The position numbers were made by a program, and so were the translations under genes. DNA of 64,000 nucleotides. Source: Bacillus thuringiensis. Lineage in GTDB: Bacteria > Bacillota > Bacilli > Bacillales > Bacillaceae_G. Every line of letters begins with the position of its first letter. Position 1 is the stretch's first letter. Positions 51,691 through 61,324 of this stretch are shown one piece after another. Where the stretch lies: positions 3,159,501 through 3,223,500 of the forward strand of contig NZ_CP155559.1 in the NCBI RefSeq assembly GCF_022095615.2, in the 5' to 3' direction. Below the pieces are notes generated by a model. It worked only from the letters and a program-made list of their open reading frames with translations, had not been told where the DNA came from and did no database searches.

Positions 51691-51724
51691 TTAAAAAGCC
51701 CTCCAAATTTAGAGGGCCTTTCCT
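51691..51724 (-). terminator. Terminator of siderophore uptake operon
   Basis: GCCCTC/GAGGGC hairpin followed by a T-run on the minus strand; 16 bases past the stop of the binding protein. Confidence 0.85.
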
Positions 51725-51739
51725 AATAGCGAAACTATA

Positions 51740-52648
51740 TTATTTCGTAAACATTTTCTCCGCTTCATCCATTGCCATTTTGTTACCTAAAGCAGAATAG
51801 TCAAGCCATGGTTGGTCATTAATAATGTATACGTGCTTACCTTTAACAGCTTTTAAGTCTTTCCAAATTGGTGTTTCTTGAAGTTGTTTAAATGCAGCTT
51901 TCGCTTTATCATCTCTGTTAACAACAACGAAAATAGCATCTGCATCAAAGTCAGGTAATACTTCTTGTGAAATGACTTCGAAAGGACGGTTTCCATCAAT
52001 TTTCTCTACACCATTTGCAGGTTGTAATCCTAAGTCTTGGAATAAAATTGGTCCCATCGGTCTTTTCGTACTAAATACTCGTAATTCTTTTGCAGTAACA
52101 CGAATTGCCATTACTTTTTCGTTATTACCTAATTCTTTATCTATTAAACTTTTTACTCGTTTTGATTGCTCTTCGTAATCTTGAATATATGTATCCGCTT
52201 CTTTCTCACGGTTTACAAGTTTACCAACTTGTTTTAACTGATCTCTCCACGTGCCTTCATCTAAGTTGAAAGAATGTGTTTTTGCAATTTTTTCGTATTT
52301 CGCTAAATCTTTGCCCGCGTATTTTTCATCCACATAAATGTCAGTTGGCTTCAATTGAAGTAACGCTTCCATATTCGGATCTGTTACAACACCAAGTTTC
52401 TTCGTATCTTTCAACTGCTCTTTTGCGTGCGGTAAGAAATCTTTTAAATCTCCACCAATAACAGAACCTACTGGTGTAATTCCTAATGCAAGTAAATTAT
52501 TTGTTAAATGAATGGACATAGAGGCGATTTTTGGATTATTACTTTTTTCCGTTTTTTTCGTTGCCTCTTCATTAGCTTTCGTTTGACCACATGCTGCTAA
52601 TACTAAAATACACATCATGCTAAATAAAATAGTAAGTTTCTTTTTCAT
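51740..52648 (-). CDS. Iron-siderophore ABC transporter binding lipoprotein
   Basis: The 302-residue lipoprotein has the signal sequence MKKKLTILFSMMCILVLAAC with lipobox LAAC, followed by a FecB/TroA-type clam-shell fold (KIASMSIHLTNNLLALGITPVGSV, EALLQLKPTDIYVDE, GPILFQDLGLQPANG). It captures a ferric siderophore outside the membrane and delivers it to the two adjacent FecCD-type permeases. The exact siderophore is unknown. It is the third gene of a Fur-controlled operon. Confidence 0.88.
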   Translation of the reverse strand: MKKKLTILFSMMCILVLAACGQTKANEEATKKTEKSNNPKIASMSIHLTNNLLALGITPVGSVIGGDLKDFLPHAKEQLKDTKKLGVVTDPNMEALLQLKPTDIYVDEKYAGKDLAKYEKIAKTHSFNLDEGTWRDQLKQVGKLVNREKEADTYIQDYEEQSKRVKSLIDKELGNNEKVMAIRVTAKELRVFSTKRPMGPILFQDLGLQPANGVEKIDGNRPFEVISQEVLPDFDADAIFVVVNRDDKAKAAFKQLQETPIWKDLKAVKGKHVYIINDQPWLDYSALGNKMAMDEAEKMFTK

Positions 52649-52669
52649 ATGTTCTCCTCTTTGAAGTAT

Positions 52670-53686
52670 TTATTTTGTTTTTGTAAGTAAATAAAGAAAA
52701 TACGGTGCTCCTAATGCCGCCACTACTACACCAGCTGGAATAGAGTTTGGCTCAAATATAGAACGACCTATCGTATCTGCTAGTACTAAAATAATCATTC
52801 CAATAATGCCAGCTAGCGGAAGGAAATGCTGATAGGTAGTACCTACTAACTTTCTTGCGATATGCGGAGCAACTAAACCGATAAAACCAATTCCTCCTGC
52901 CATCGATACACTCGCGCAAGATAATCCAACCGCTGTAGCTAAAAGGAGTAACCGTTCTTTTTGAACAGAAACACCAAGCCCTGCTGCTACACTATCACCT
53001 AGTGACAATGCATTTAACGTTTTAGATTTTATCCATGTATACGGGGTTAGTATGAAAATCCAAGGTAATAATGCAAGGACATGAATCCAATCCCTTCCCC
53101 ACACGTTACCAACTAACCATCTAGAAGCGAATGTATACGTCTCATCATTTAACTTGAGAGAGAAAAATAACGAAATCGCACTAAATCCAGCTGAAACAGC
53201 AATACCAACGAGAATAAGTCTAATAGGAAGTAAACCTTTTGACCGATCACTAGCCAGTATAATAATTAAAAATGCAGCTAGTACTCCCCCGCCAAATGTA
53301 AATAACGGTATTAAAATCGATGCATTCTCATTAATAGAATGAAAGAAAGTAACGAATATAATTAGCCCGAAAGATGCACCTGCATGTAATCCTAAAATAC
53401 CAGGGTCTGCAAGTGCATTACGTGATAACCCTTGCAAAATCGCACCGGAAATCCCAAGGCCAATACCAGCTAACATTGTGATTATAATTCTTGGCATACG
53501 ATAATCGTATAGCACGGTCTCACTCTCAAAATCACCATAACCGAAAAGCGTTTGAATTACTTTGAGCGGTGCAATGCTCAGTGTCCCTGTATTTAAACTA
53601 ATTAAAATGACAGCGATACTAATACAACCAAAAATTGTAGTTACAGTAATGGCTCTCTTTTTATCTGTGTTCAAAAGATCCTTCAC
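52670..53686 (-). CDS. FecCD-family iron-siderophore permease (second)
   Basis: The 338-residue protein has about nine hydrophobic helices and the FecCD signatures RMPRIIITMLAGIGLGISGAILQGLSRNALADPGILGLHAGA and FIGLVAPHIARKLVG. With the other permease it forms the membrane channel. The GTG start at 53686 abuts the stop of the first permease; GGAG is 6 bases before it. Confidence 0.9.
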   Translation of the reverse strand: MKDLLNTDKKRAITVTTIFGCISIAVILISLNTGTLSIAPLKVIQTLFGYGDFESETVLYDYRMPRIIITMLAGIGLGISGAILQGLSRNALADPGILGLHAGASFGLIIFVTFFHSINENASILIPLFTFGGGVLAAFLIIILASDRSKGLLPIRLILVGIAVSAGFSAISLFFSLKLNDETYTFASRWLVGNVWGRDWIHVLALLPWIFILTPYTWIKSKTLNALSLGDSVAAGLGVSVQKERLLLLATAVGLSCASVSMAGGIGFIGLVAPHIARKLVGTTYQHFLPLAGIIGMIILVLADTIGRSIFEPNSIPAGVVVAALGAPYFLYLLTKTK

Positions 53687-54667
53687 TTATAGCTCCCTCC
53701 CAACTTTACGTGCTATATAGAGGAAGAACGGAACTCCAACAAGAGCTACCATAATTCCTATTGCAAGTTCTTTAGGAGGGTTTACTGTTCTTGCCCCTAA
53801 GTCAGCTAAAACTAATAACATAGCTCCTAAAAATGCTGACATAGGAATAATGAGTCGATAATTCACACCAACTAATTTTCTAGCAATATGCGGGATAACT
53901 AGTCCTACAAACCCAATAGAGCCAACAGCTGAAACAGATACACCTGCAAGAATGACTACTATAATCATCCCTAGTATTCTCGTTCGGTTCGTTTTTACTC
54001 CTAAATTCGTAGCAACATCATCCCCCATTGATATGAGTGAAATAGATCGCCCTAACACTGTCGCAAAAACAATCGTTATGAGAATAATAGGAACTAAAAA
54101 TTTCAAGTGTTCCCACTTAACCCCTGCAACACCTGAACTTAACGAATGCAAAAGCGCTGCCATAACGGCTCCAGCAATCGTTAACCTCATCGGTGTTAAT
54201 CCGCCTGATGTTGCCGATCCGATAATAAAAATGAGTACTGTACTTAAGACTGCTCCAATAAAGGAAACAATCATCAAATAGGAATACGGCATATGCGGGA
54301 AAAAGGCAAAACTAAGTGCTACTACAAACATCGCACCTGCATTTACGCCAAGCACACCTGCATCCGCTAAAGGATTTCGTGTTACCCCTTGCATAACAGC
54401 TCCAGCCACCGCAAAAGCAGCTCCTACAACTGCTGCACCAATTACCCTTGGGAGTCTTAATTCATAAATAATTTGGTGCTGCGTTAATTTCGGATTATAA
54501 TCAAAAACCGCTGTCCATACAGTTTGCAAATGGATATCCTTTGCACCAAATGCAACAGCTAAAAATATAGAGACGATTAAACATAAAATTGTTAAGCTCA
54601 TGAAACATATGAACTTAATATGTAGCCAGCTATTATTGCCAGCATATACAGCAGGCTTATGTAACAT
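53687..54667 (-). CDS. FecCD-family iron-siderophore permease (first)
   Basis: The 326-residue protein has about nine hydrophobic helices and the same signatures (RLPRVIGAAVVGAAFAVAGAVMQGVTRNPLADAGVLGVNAG; FVGLVIPHIARKLVG). It is the first gene of the operon. A perfect Fur box lies 63 bases upstream of its ATG. There is no ATP-binding gene in the operon, so a shared ATPase from elsewhere (YusV/FhuC-like) must be used. Confidence 0.9.
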   Translation of the reverse strand: MLHKPAVYAGNNSWLHIKFICFMSLTILCLIVSIFLAVAFGAKDIHLQTVWTAVFDYNPKLTQHQIIYELRLPRVIGAAVVGAAFAVAGAVMQGVTRNPLADAGVLGVNAGAMFVVALSFAFFPHMPYSYLMIVSFIGAVLSTVLIFIIGSATSGGLTPMRLTIAGAVMAALLHSLSSGVAGVKWEHLKFLVPIILITIVFATVLGRSISLISMGDDVATNLGVKTNRTRILGMIIVVILAGVSVSAVGSIGFVGLVIPHIARKLVGVNYRLIIPMSAFLGAMLLVLADLGARTVNPPKELAIGIMVALVGVPFFLYIARKVGREL

Positions 54668-54729
54668 GTTTCATTTCATCCTTTATATTCAGTTGTTTTT
54701 TATAATTATTTTTTATTTGTAATTATTAT

Positions 54730-54744
54730 TGATAATAATTATCA
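54730..54744. promoter_or_regulatory. Fur box upstream of siderophore uptake operon
   Basis: TGATAATAATTATCA matches the Bacillus 7-1-7 Fur consensus exactly. It indicates iron-repressed expression. Confidence 0.88.
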
Positions 54745-54943
54745 TTTTCATTTAGATATTATATCGCCACTTTTTTTAAATAGCAAACTATTTTTTTACT
54801 TTGCTACAATATTAAAATACTTATTACAATTCCCTTCCAAAACTTACAAATACACGCAAAATAGACTACTAGCTTATTTTTAAAATTGTAGTATACTTAG
54901 TCATTATTTTGAGTTTTCAAATAAAAATATTGAAGGTGACCCA

Positions 54944-55708
54944 ATGTTATATATAAAACAACTACTACACTTCACTTACGCGCAAGCATTATCCTGCTTA
55001 TTCCCAGGCGTTATTTTCTTAACACTAGCCCTTTCAAAAATCATATCGATCCCAGGGTTATACCGATATGATTTCATACTCATCGTATGTCTTCTTATGC
55101 AGTGGGTTATGTACAAGACTGGCCTTGAGACGAAAGACGAATTAAAAGTAATTACCGTCTTCCATCTCATCGGCCTTTTACTAGAAATATATAAAGTACA
55201 TTTCGGTTCATGGAGTTATCCGGAAGAGGCATATTCAAAGGTTTTTGGAGTTCCACTTTACAGCGGCTTTATGTATGCAAGTGTCGCGAGTTACATATGC
55301 CAAGCGTGGAGAAGATTGCATTTGCAAATGCATCATTGGCCGAAGGCTATTTTTACAATACCTCTAGGAGCAATGATTTACTTCAATTTTTTCACACATC
55401 ATTTTCTATATGACTTTAGATGGGTATTAACTTTACTTCTATTCATCGTTTTCTTTCGGACATTTGTGGAGTTTTCATTACGAGGCGTTACATATAAAAT
55501 GCCACTCGTTCTCTCTTTTTTCCTTATCGGGTTCTTTATTTGGATTGCAGAGAACATCGCAACATTTTTCGGTGCATGGCAATATCCAAATCAACGTGAA
55601 GCGTGGAATCTCGTTCACTTAAGCAAAATTAGCTCATGGTTTTTACTCGTTGTTATTAGCATTATGATTGTTACACAACTTAAACATTTGAAGGAGTCGA
55701 AAAGATAA
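54944..55708 (+). CDS. DUF817 family membrane protein
   Basis: The 254-residue protein has about seven helices and DUF817 features (FAYAQ-like start LLHFTYAQALSCLFPGVIFL, HFGSWSYPE, GVPLYSGFMYASVASYICQAW, GAWQYPNQREAWNLVHLSKISSW). The function is unknown; the lengths of the helices and conserved H and W residues suggest an enzyme or transporter of lipid-like compounds. GAAGGTG lies 5 bases before the ATG. A single gene. Confidence 0.85.
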   Translation: MLYIKQLLHFTYAQALSCLFPGVIFLTLALSKIISIPGLYRYDFILIVCLLMQWVMYKTGLETKDELKVITVFHLIGLLLEIYKVHFGSWSYPEEAYSKVFGVPLYSGFMYASVASYICQAWRRLHLQMHHWPKAIFTIPLGAMIYFNFFTHHFLYDFRWVLTLLLFIVFFRTFVEFSLRGVTYKMPLVLSFFLIGFFIWIAENIATFFGAWQYPNQREAWNLVHLSKISSWFLLVVISIMIVTQLKHLKESKR

Positions 55709-55730
55709 TACTGATTATATAAAAATAGTT

Positions 55731-55766
55731 AGCCCATCACTCATTAGAGATTGATGGGCTTTTTTA
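55731..55766 (+). terminator. Terminator of DUF817 gene
   Basis: AGCCCATCA/TGATGGGCT hairpin followed by TTTTTT. Confidence 0.88.
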
Positions 55767-55816
55767 CCGTCCTTATCAAAGGAGTTATAAATTACAAGAG
55801 CATAAGCAGTTGCACA

Positions 55817-56803
55817 TTATGAACTAGTACTAGCTGCAGATGTCGCTGCAGATGAAGCGGCAATCGTTGCCATCATAGCTGCTTGTTGTGCTTGTATAAG
55901 GACTTCTATCATAGTTTGTAAACCTGTGTTGGTAGCTTTACTTTCCTCACCTTTCTGACTTACGAACAGCTGAATAGCAATAAGAATATTTGTATCTGTA
56001 TGCCAACGGAACAATTTCTCTCCCTGTAATTTTTCAATAAATGCTTTAATAGAATGAATCTCTTTTTCTCCATCCTCAAGTAACGCTAGTAGCCCGATAG
56101 CTGGATAATGCATCTGTTTCACTTTTACCTTTTCTTGTTTTAACAAATTCCATATGTTTGTACATGTTGCAACTAACATTTCTTCACGGACATCCTTCTT
56201 TAGTGAAAGAATGTGACTCAAAAATTGAAGATCATTCCCTTTACGCAAACCAGCTTTTGCTAGTTTCTGATACAGACGTTCTACACGGTCCATAAGTGTT
56301 TCTACATTCTCTGATTGTCCTGCTAATAAAACCGCAAGCGGATAATCATTAGTACTTGTAAGAAAAAGATGATCCTCTTTCATGCGTTTATATACTTGCA
56401 TCGAACGCTGAATTTGCGTGCCATGCTGTTCATTTTCTTCTGTTAAAAGCACAGTTGAAGCGAGATACGTAAATATACTCCGGCTAAAGCCACCAGTGAC
56501 CAATTGTTCATATAAATCTAAAAACTTCCGAAAAGCTTTCTTGTAATCTGTAAAGTGAATATCTAATGTTGCGGCCACTACAAAACGATGATAAGACTTT
56601 AAGTATGAAAACATCCCTACCTGATTCTTAATATAACTACTAATTTCTAAAAAACGTCCGAGATCAAACAATTTATCACTACCTGCATACATAGCAGCAA
56701 TCATCATTCCTGTTCGAGAATCACTCGTTTTCCATTTTAGTTCTCCCTTTAACTGTACATATGTATGTTTATATTGCTCCAACTTTTGTTCTAATGTAAT
56801 CAT
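55817..56803 (-). CDS. DUF4003 family protein
   Basis: The 328-residue soluble protein is largely alpha-helical (MITLEQKLEQYKHTYVQLKGELKWKTSDSRTGMMIAAMYAGSDK...) and matches the DUF4003 family. The C-terminus is low-complexity (QAQQAAMMATIAASSAATSAASTSS). It lacks a signal or membrane segment. ATG 56803 follows GGGGTGA by 5 bases; the 17-codon extension is rejected. The function is unknown. Confidence 0.83.
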   Translation of the reverse strand: MITLEQKLEQYKHTYVQLKGELKWKTSDSRTGMMIAAMYAGSDKLFDLGRFLEISSYIKNQVGMFSYLKSYHRFVVAATLDIHFTDYKKAFRKFLDLYEQLVTGGFSRSIFTYLASTVLLTEENEQHGTQIQRSMQVYKRMKEDHLFLTSTNDYPLAVLLAGQSENVETLMDRVERLYQKLAKAGLRKGNDLQFLSHILSLKKDVREEMLVATCTNIWNLLKQEKVKVKQMHYPAIGLLALLEDGEKEIHSIKAFIEKLQGEKLFRWHTDTNILIAIQLFVSQKGEESKATNTGLQTMIEVLIQAQQAAMMATIAASSAATSAASTSS

Positions 56804-56958
56804 AGTATTCACCCCTATTTCTAGTTCTTCTCTATTATTATACGTATATTCCATATTTAGGAATACTATAATTAATAATCACACCATAAAAATTATAAAA
56901 TTCTCTTATCCTTCTTCATCAGCACCACGATGATAATCCCTAATCCTTCAAGAAGTTA

Positions 56959-57000
56959 TACAAAAAAGGTAGATAATAATTTATCTACCTTTTTTTGTAT
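56959..57000. terminator. Bidirectional terminator
   Basis: AAAAAAGGTAGAT/ATCTACCTTTTTT with a short A/T loop; between DUF4003 and the DinB genes. Confidence 0.9.
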
Positions 57001-57047
57001 ATATTATTTAACATTACAACTGTATTGCTTGTTATATGCAATTAAGA

Positions 57048-57503
57048 CTAAAGAGCTTTAATAATACGTTCCATCGCTTTCATTTGCCCAATATGATCAG
57101 CTTCATGATAAAGCATCATACCGTAAAGCTCCCCTACTGTTTCCAATCCTAGGAATGGCTCTGGCAGTTTATTTTCAAATGCTTCTGCTGGAATTTCGTT
57201 AATACGTTTTGCTTGTTCTTTTAATTGAGCCGTTAATACTTCTAACGATGGTCCTTCTGTTTTCCATTTAGATGGTCGTGATCCATATCCAAACATACCT
57301 GGATATTCAGTTGGTAATTGTTTAAATTCTTTTCCAAACATGAAAACTTCTGCTGCTGTTAACACGTGACCGATATGCCAACGAATTGTATTGTTAAAAC
57401 CCTCTGGCTGCGTATCCGCAGTTTTATCATCTAACGTTTCCATAAATTTAACTAACGCCCCGCGCGTCATTTCAAATTGTTTTAAACCCACTAGTCTATT
57501 CAT
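57048..57503 (-). CDS. DinB-family protein
   Basis: The 151-residue protein has the DinB four-helix fold with a His triad: IRWHIGHVLTAAE and MLYHEADHIGQMKA. The fold binds a divalent metal and often acts in bacillithiol-dependent or other detoxifying transfers. ATG 57503 follows AAGGGG by 9 bases. A second DinB gene is divergent at 57709, so the two may share regulation. Confidence 0.87.
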   Translation of the reverse strand: MNRLVGLKQFEMTRGALVKFMETLDDKTADTQPEGFNNTIRWHIGHVLTAAEVFMFGKEFKQLPTEYPGMFGYGSRPSKWKTEGPSLEVLTAQLKEQAKRINEIPAEAFENKLPEPFLGLETVGELYGMMLYHEADHIGQMKAMERIIKAL

Positions 57504-57558
57504 TTTATCGTTCCCCTTCTTGATGTACAATTTATTATGAACTAAGAATGTTCAACTT

Positions 57559-57574
57559 ATTAAAGTTTCACTTT
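57559..57574 (+). repeat. Fragment of a bcr-like repeat end
   Basis: ATTAAAGTTTCACTTT is identical to the terminal part of the bcr-like repeat at 4168-4183. The rest of the element is not present. It lies in the intergenic space upstream of the first DinB gene. Confidence 0.35.
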
Positions 57575-57708
57575 GTTTAATTTATCAGAAACAATGAAGA
57601 AATACATCTAATTTGCTTAGTAAAAATAATAAAAAGGTTCACCTCTCGTAAATATAGAATTACTTACTACACAAATAGTTTAGTAAATAAAAGAGGAGTG
57701 TTAATTTC

Positions 57709-58197
57709 ATGTTACATGTTTTAAAACAGCAATATAATCTTATTAGCGCTACAAGAGAAACTCTATTTTCGTTTTTGGAAGAAATCCCACTAGAAAAATT
57801 ACATAGCACTGTTCCTAATTTCGGGAACGGTAGCATTATAAAGACGCATATTCATGTAGCCGATTGCTATCGATACTGGCTTGGATCATTCGCATTCAAG
57901 CAAAAACGAGCAGATTTTTCATTCGCTAGTGATTATGAAATTGAGCATGCAGATGTGGCAATAGTCCGTGCTAGATTTAAGTTAGTAGATGAGACTGTAC
58001 AACGTTTTTTAGATGAATACAATGACCGTTGGCTCGAAAATATAGCCAATGAAGTGAAATGGCAAAAAGAACCTTGGAGTACAACACCGCTATGGCTTTT
58101 AACTCATACAGAAACGCATGAGTTTCATCATAAAGGACAAATCGTATCCATGGCTCGTCACCTCGGATACACTCCTCCTGATACAGATCTTAGTTAA
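57709..58197 (+). CDS. DinB-family protein, second paralogue
   Basis: The 162-residue protein has the DinB fold: NGSIIKTHIHVADCYRYWLGSF (first His) and TETHEFHHKGQIVSMARHLGY (His pair). It is distantly related to the divergent gene at 57048. AGAGGAG precedes the ATG. The substrate is unknown. Confidence 0.86.
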   Translation: MLHVLKQQYNLISATRETLFSFLEEIPLEKLHSTVPNFGNGSIIKTHIHVADCYRYWLGSFAFKQKRADFSFASDYEIEHADVAIVRARFKLVDETVQRFLDEYNDRWLENIANEVKWQKEPWSTTPLWLLTHTETHEFHHKGQIVSMARHLGYTPPDTDLS

Positions 58198-58402
58198 TTC
58201 TAACAACTCAACTACTATAACTGTCGTTAGCATTGTTTATATATGAAAAGGCTCTTCATTCTTTTTGATGTTGTTTATAGTTCTGCAATTTTTTTGCGGC
58301 ACAAACTTGTATGTTATTTTAATTATGTTTGTGTCGTGTTCTTATTTATTAGTTTCATATCCAAAAAAAAATATATTAATATGTTTCCTTTTATTATTGC
58401 AG

Positions 58403-59164
58403 TTACCTAATCAATAAGAGGTTCTTTCTTTTTATTACAACTTTGCACAAAATAAATACGAATATTCCGAAAAATAAAGTTGAAAATGCTGGTAAAATTT
58501 TATCATTTGGCACGTACACACTCCAAAAAGAATTCAGAAGCGCATGAAAAATTAGACACATAAAAATACTTTTAGTTGCGTTAAAAATTGTAGTTAATAA
58601 GAAAGAAACGGCAATTGTCGTAATTATAAAGGCTATAAAATCCCTTTGAGTTTGATTCGTGCCTGGAATAAACCATAACGGCCAGTGCCAAATTGCCCAT
58701 ATAAAGCTTACAATAACCGTACTTAAAAATGCCGAAAATCTTTTCTGAAGGGCAGGTTGTAAGAATCCTCTCCATCCAATTTCTTCAAGACCACCACCAA
58801 CGATCATTATTGGAAAACTAAGTAACGCCACGTATAATGGTTTTTGCATCGTTGCTCCACCAAATATCGTTGGAAGGTAACAGCTAATAAAAGCTAGAAT
58901 AGTGATTAGAATATACCATGCAAAGTGATGTTTAGGATTTACAATATTTTTAATGAAACTTCTAAACTCCTCTTTTGATCCATATTTTTTCTTTAGACTA
59001 ATCGCAATGATTGCCGGCATGATTCCGCCGAAAACAAATAGTATCCTCGCTAGCGGTGTACCAAATGTCGTAATGTTTAATCTTATCAAGCTAATTAATA
59101 ACCCCCAAAGTGTCCATGTAACTATTAAAGTACATATTACATATCGTTTAATCTCATTCCCCAT
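58403..59164 (-). CDS. CPBP-family intramembrane metalloprotease
   Basis: The 253-residue membrane protein has about seven helices and the CPBP/Abi motifs GLEEIGWRGFLQPAL (motif 1, EExxxR-like), WHWPLWFIPG (motif 2) and FHALLNSFW (motif 3). Such proteins process prenylated or membrane substrates, in bacteria often for bacteriocin self-immunity. AGGAGG precedes the ATG at 59164. It has no bacteriocin genes nearby. Confidence 0.86.
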   Translation of the reverse strand: MGNEIKRYVICTLIVTWTLWGLLISLIRLNITTFGTPLARILFVFGGIMPAIIAISLKKKYGSKEEFRSFIKNIVNPKHHFAWYILITILAFISCYLPTIFGGATMQKPLYVALLSFPIMIVGGGLEEIGWRGFLQPALQKRFSAFLSTVIVSFIWAIWHWPLWFIPGTNQTQRDFIAFIITTIAVSFLLTTIFNATKSIFMCLIFHALLNSFWSVYVPNDKILPAFSTLFFGIFVFILCKVVIKRKNLLLIR

Positions 59165-59687
59165 TTACTTGCCTCCTTTATTTTAATTACAGCATAAATT
59201 TGGATAAAATAAAATATTTAATGTTAAATTATCCCAAAAAAAAACATTAAAGGAACATCCATACTAAATCAGGCTTTTATGAGTGAGCCCACTTCCACCC
59301 ACCTACTTTGCTTCATTCGCAATTCGAATGTGGAGTCTTACTATCCGTTAAGGGGGGATAAATAAACAAAAAAGGCTTGTTTTGAAAAACGATAAAGACA
59401 CGCGCTTTTAAAGTGACGATAAAATAATTTAATTCTTGTTGAACTACAATGTAGATTATTGGTACATGCTTGTTTTCAGCTTAAAATATCTATAAAAAAC
59501 TCGTTGATGCATTTTGTTATGTATAAAACTTTTATTATTCGTTTTAGGTATACCATATCATGATAAAATTCATGTAACATCAAAGTAAGACACATACTTT
59601 TCAAACAATACACAAAATAAAACTCTTCTTCCATGTAGAGCAAAAATATTTATATACTCTATCACCAAACTTAAGGAGAAATTTATA
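59165..59687. other. Non-coding region upstream of acetyltransferase
   Basis: No gene is seen. CATTCG/CGAATG (59314-59330) forms a small hairpin inside a slightly GC-richer stretch (59280-59360) that may be decayed mobile-element DNA. The rest is AT-rich. Confidence 0.4.
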
Positions 59688-60221
59688 ATGAGATTAGAGA
59701 GTGAAAGAATTTATTTAAGGCCCCTTTGTGAACTAGATGCACCCATTATATTAGAAAGTACGATGGATAAAGAAATAAGATATATGACTGGGACCAAGCC
59801 TACTTTTTCATTAGAACAAATTAAGAAACATATAGAAAATATAAATAATGATTCAAGTCGCTATGATTTCGCTATTTGCTTGAAAGGCAATGACGAAATG
59901 ATTGGAGAGTTATCGATTTTAAATATCGATGAGGAGAACCAAAAAGCAGTATTCAGAATATCGATGATTTCTATTCCCTTAACCGGAAAAGGATATGGAA
60001 CTGAAGCTATTAAAATAGTTTTAAAGTTTGTTTTTGAACAACTCACATTAAATCGTTTACAGTTAGAAGTATTTAGCCATAACTTACGTGGAATTAGAGC
60101 TTATGAAAAGGTTGGGTTTATAAAAGAAGGAACTTTACGTCAATCTTTATTTTATAACGATACATACTCGGATGAAATTATTATGGCCATACTTAAAAGT
60201 GATTATAAAAATATGCTATAA
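59688..60221 (+). CDS. RimJ/RimL-type GNAT acetyltransferase
   Basis: The 177-residue protein starts MRLESERIYLRPLCELDAPIILES and has the acetyl-CoA loop SIPLTGKGYGTEAIKIVLKFVF and NRLQLEVFSHNLRGIRAYEKVGFIKEG. It would acetylate an unknown amine. AAGGAG is 9 bases before the ATG. A single gene with terminator. Confidence 0.87.
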   Translation: MRLESERIYLRPLCELDAPIILESTMDKEIRYMTGTKPTFSLEQIKKHIENINNDSSRYDFAICLKGNDEMIGELSILNIDEENQKAVFRISMISIPLTGKGYGTEAIKIVLKFVFEQLTLNRLQLEVFSHNLRGIRAYEKVGFIKEGTLRQSLFYNDTYSDEIIMAILKSDYKNML

Positions 60222-60258
60222 AGAACCGATACTTGTTTCATCCAAGTATCGGTTTTCT
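60222..60258 (+). terminator. Terminator of GNAT gene
   Basis: AACCGATACTTG/CAAGTATCGGTT hairpin followed by TTCTC. Confidence 0.85.
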
Positions 60259-60307
60259 CTATACAAAAGTGCTATTCTTCTTTCGTATAAAACAAATATT
60301 TCTCCAC

Positions 60308-61201
60308 TTACTTCTTTGTAAAAGACTCCCTCGTTACATCAATAAATTGCTGTAACGGCGCTGTCATCCATTTATCTTTATGCCAAGCAATTTGTGTATA
60401 AATCGGAGAGATTGCATTTTCTAAATGTAACTCTTTTATCGTCCCTTCTCGTATATCTTTTTCTACTACTATTGCTGGTAAAACTGCTATACCTAAATCT
60501 GCAATAACACATTGTTTAATTGCCTCGACACTAACAAATTCAATCTTATTTGCTGGATATACGTCTTCCCTGCGAAATAACTCTTCAAATAAAGTCCGAT
60601 ACGAGCAACCAAGTTCTGTTAACAAAAGTGTTTCCTTCTCTAAATCTTTTATAGAAACGGGAGTTTGCTGAAATAAACGATGCCCTGGAGCAGCTACTAC
60701 TTTTAATTCTTCTTTCATAAGTGGTTCCACATGCAAAGCATCTTCTGTTTTACATTCGTCTAAAATAAATGCAAGATCTACTTTCCCCTCCATCAATTGT
60801 TCCTTCGCATCTTTATTGGAGTGTGCGGGTTTAAATATAAGTTTTATTTGTGGAAATTGCGCTTTAAATTTCTTTAATATGGATGGAAGTCTATATGTAC
60901 ACTGACTTTCTTGTGCACCAATTATTAACGTACCTGCTAGTTCCTCATCATCTTTCACAGCCATTTTTGCTTCGTTACTAAGTGCAATCATCTTATCAGC
61001 ATATAGTTGAAACTTTCTGCCTGCTTCAGTTAAGAAAAGACGTTTTCCTAACCTTTCAAATAACGGCGTACCTAACTCAGCTTCTAACGTTTTAATTTGC
61101 GCCGTTACGCTCGATTGAGCAAAGTTTAATTTCTTCGCAGTTTGTGTAAAGTTCAAAGTATCTGCCGCTACTTTAAATGTAATTAATTGTTTTATCTCCA
61201 T
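60308..61201 (-). CDS. LysR-family transcriptional regulator
   Basis: The 297-residue protein has the LysR winged helix (MEIKQLITFKVAADTLNFTQTAKKLNFAQSSVTAQIKTLEAELGTPLFERLGKRLFLTEAGRKF) and a periplasmic-binding-fold effector domain (LIIGAQESQCTYRLPSILKKF...). GAGG lies about 8 bases before the ATG. It is divergent from a quinone oxidoreductase, the usual target layout. Confidence 0.9.
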   Translation of the reverse strand: MEIKQLITFKVAADTLNFTQTAKKLNFAQSSVTAQIKTLEAELGTPLFERLGKRLFLTEAGRKFQLYADKMIALSNEAKMAVKDDEELAGTLIIGAQESQCTYRLPSILKKFKAQFPQIKLIFKPAHSNKDAKEQLMEGKVDLAFILDECKTEDALHVEPLMKEELKVVAAPGHRLFQQTPVSIKDLEKETLLLTELGCSYRTLFEELFRREDVYPANKIEFVSVEAIKQCVIADLGIAVLPAIVVEKDIREGTIKELHLENAISPIYTQIAWHKDKWMTAPLQQFIDVTRESFTKK

Positions 61202-61214
61202 TTACCATACCTCT

Positions 61215-61248
61215 TTTCGATCGATATTTCCGATTGATTACATCGAAA
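61215..61248. promoter_or_regulatory. Candidate LysR binding region
   Basis: TTTCGAT (61215-61221) and ATCGAAA (61242-61248) form an inverted repeat around a segment with repeated CGATATTTCCGAT. A further CTATCGATATTT lies at 61262-61273. Confidence 0.5.
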
Positions 61249-61324
61249 TAATCTTCTTTTTCTATCGATATTTGTATTGTATGATAAAGAGCATCGACAA
61301 ACAATAAAAATGGAGGTATTCCAT

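Noticed and set aside
58403..59164. Bacteriocin immunity cluster around the CPBP protease.
   Set aside because: No peptide precursor, modification or export genes lie beside it.
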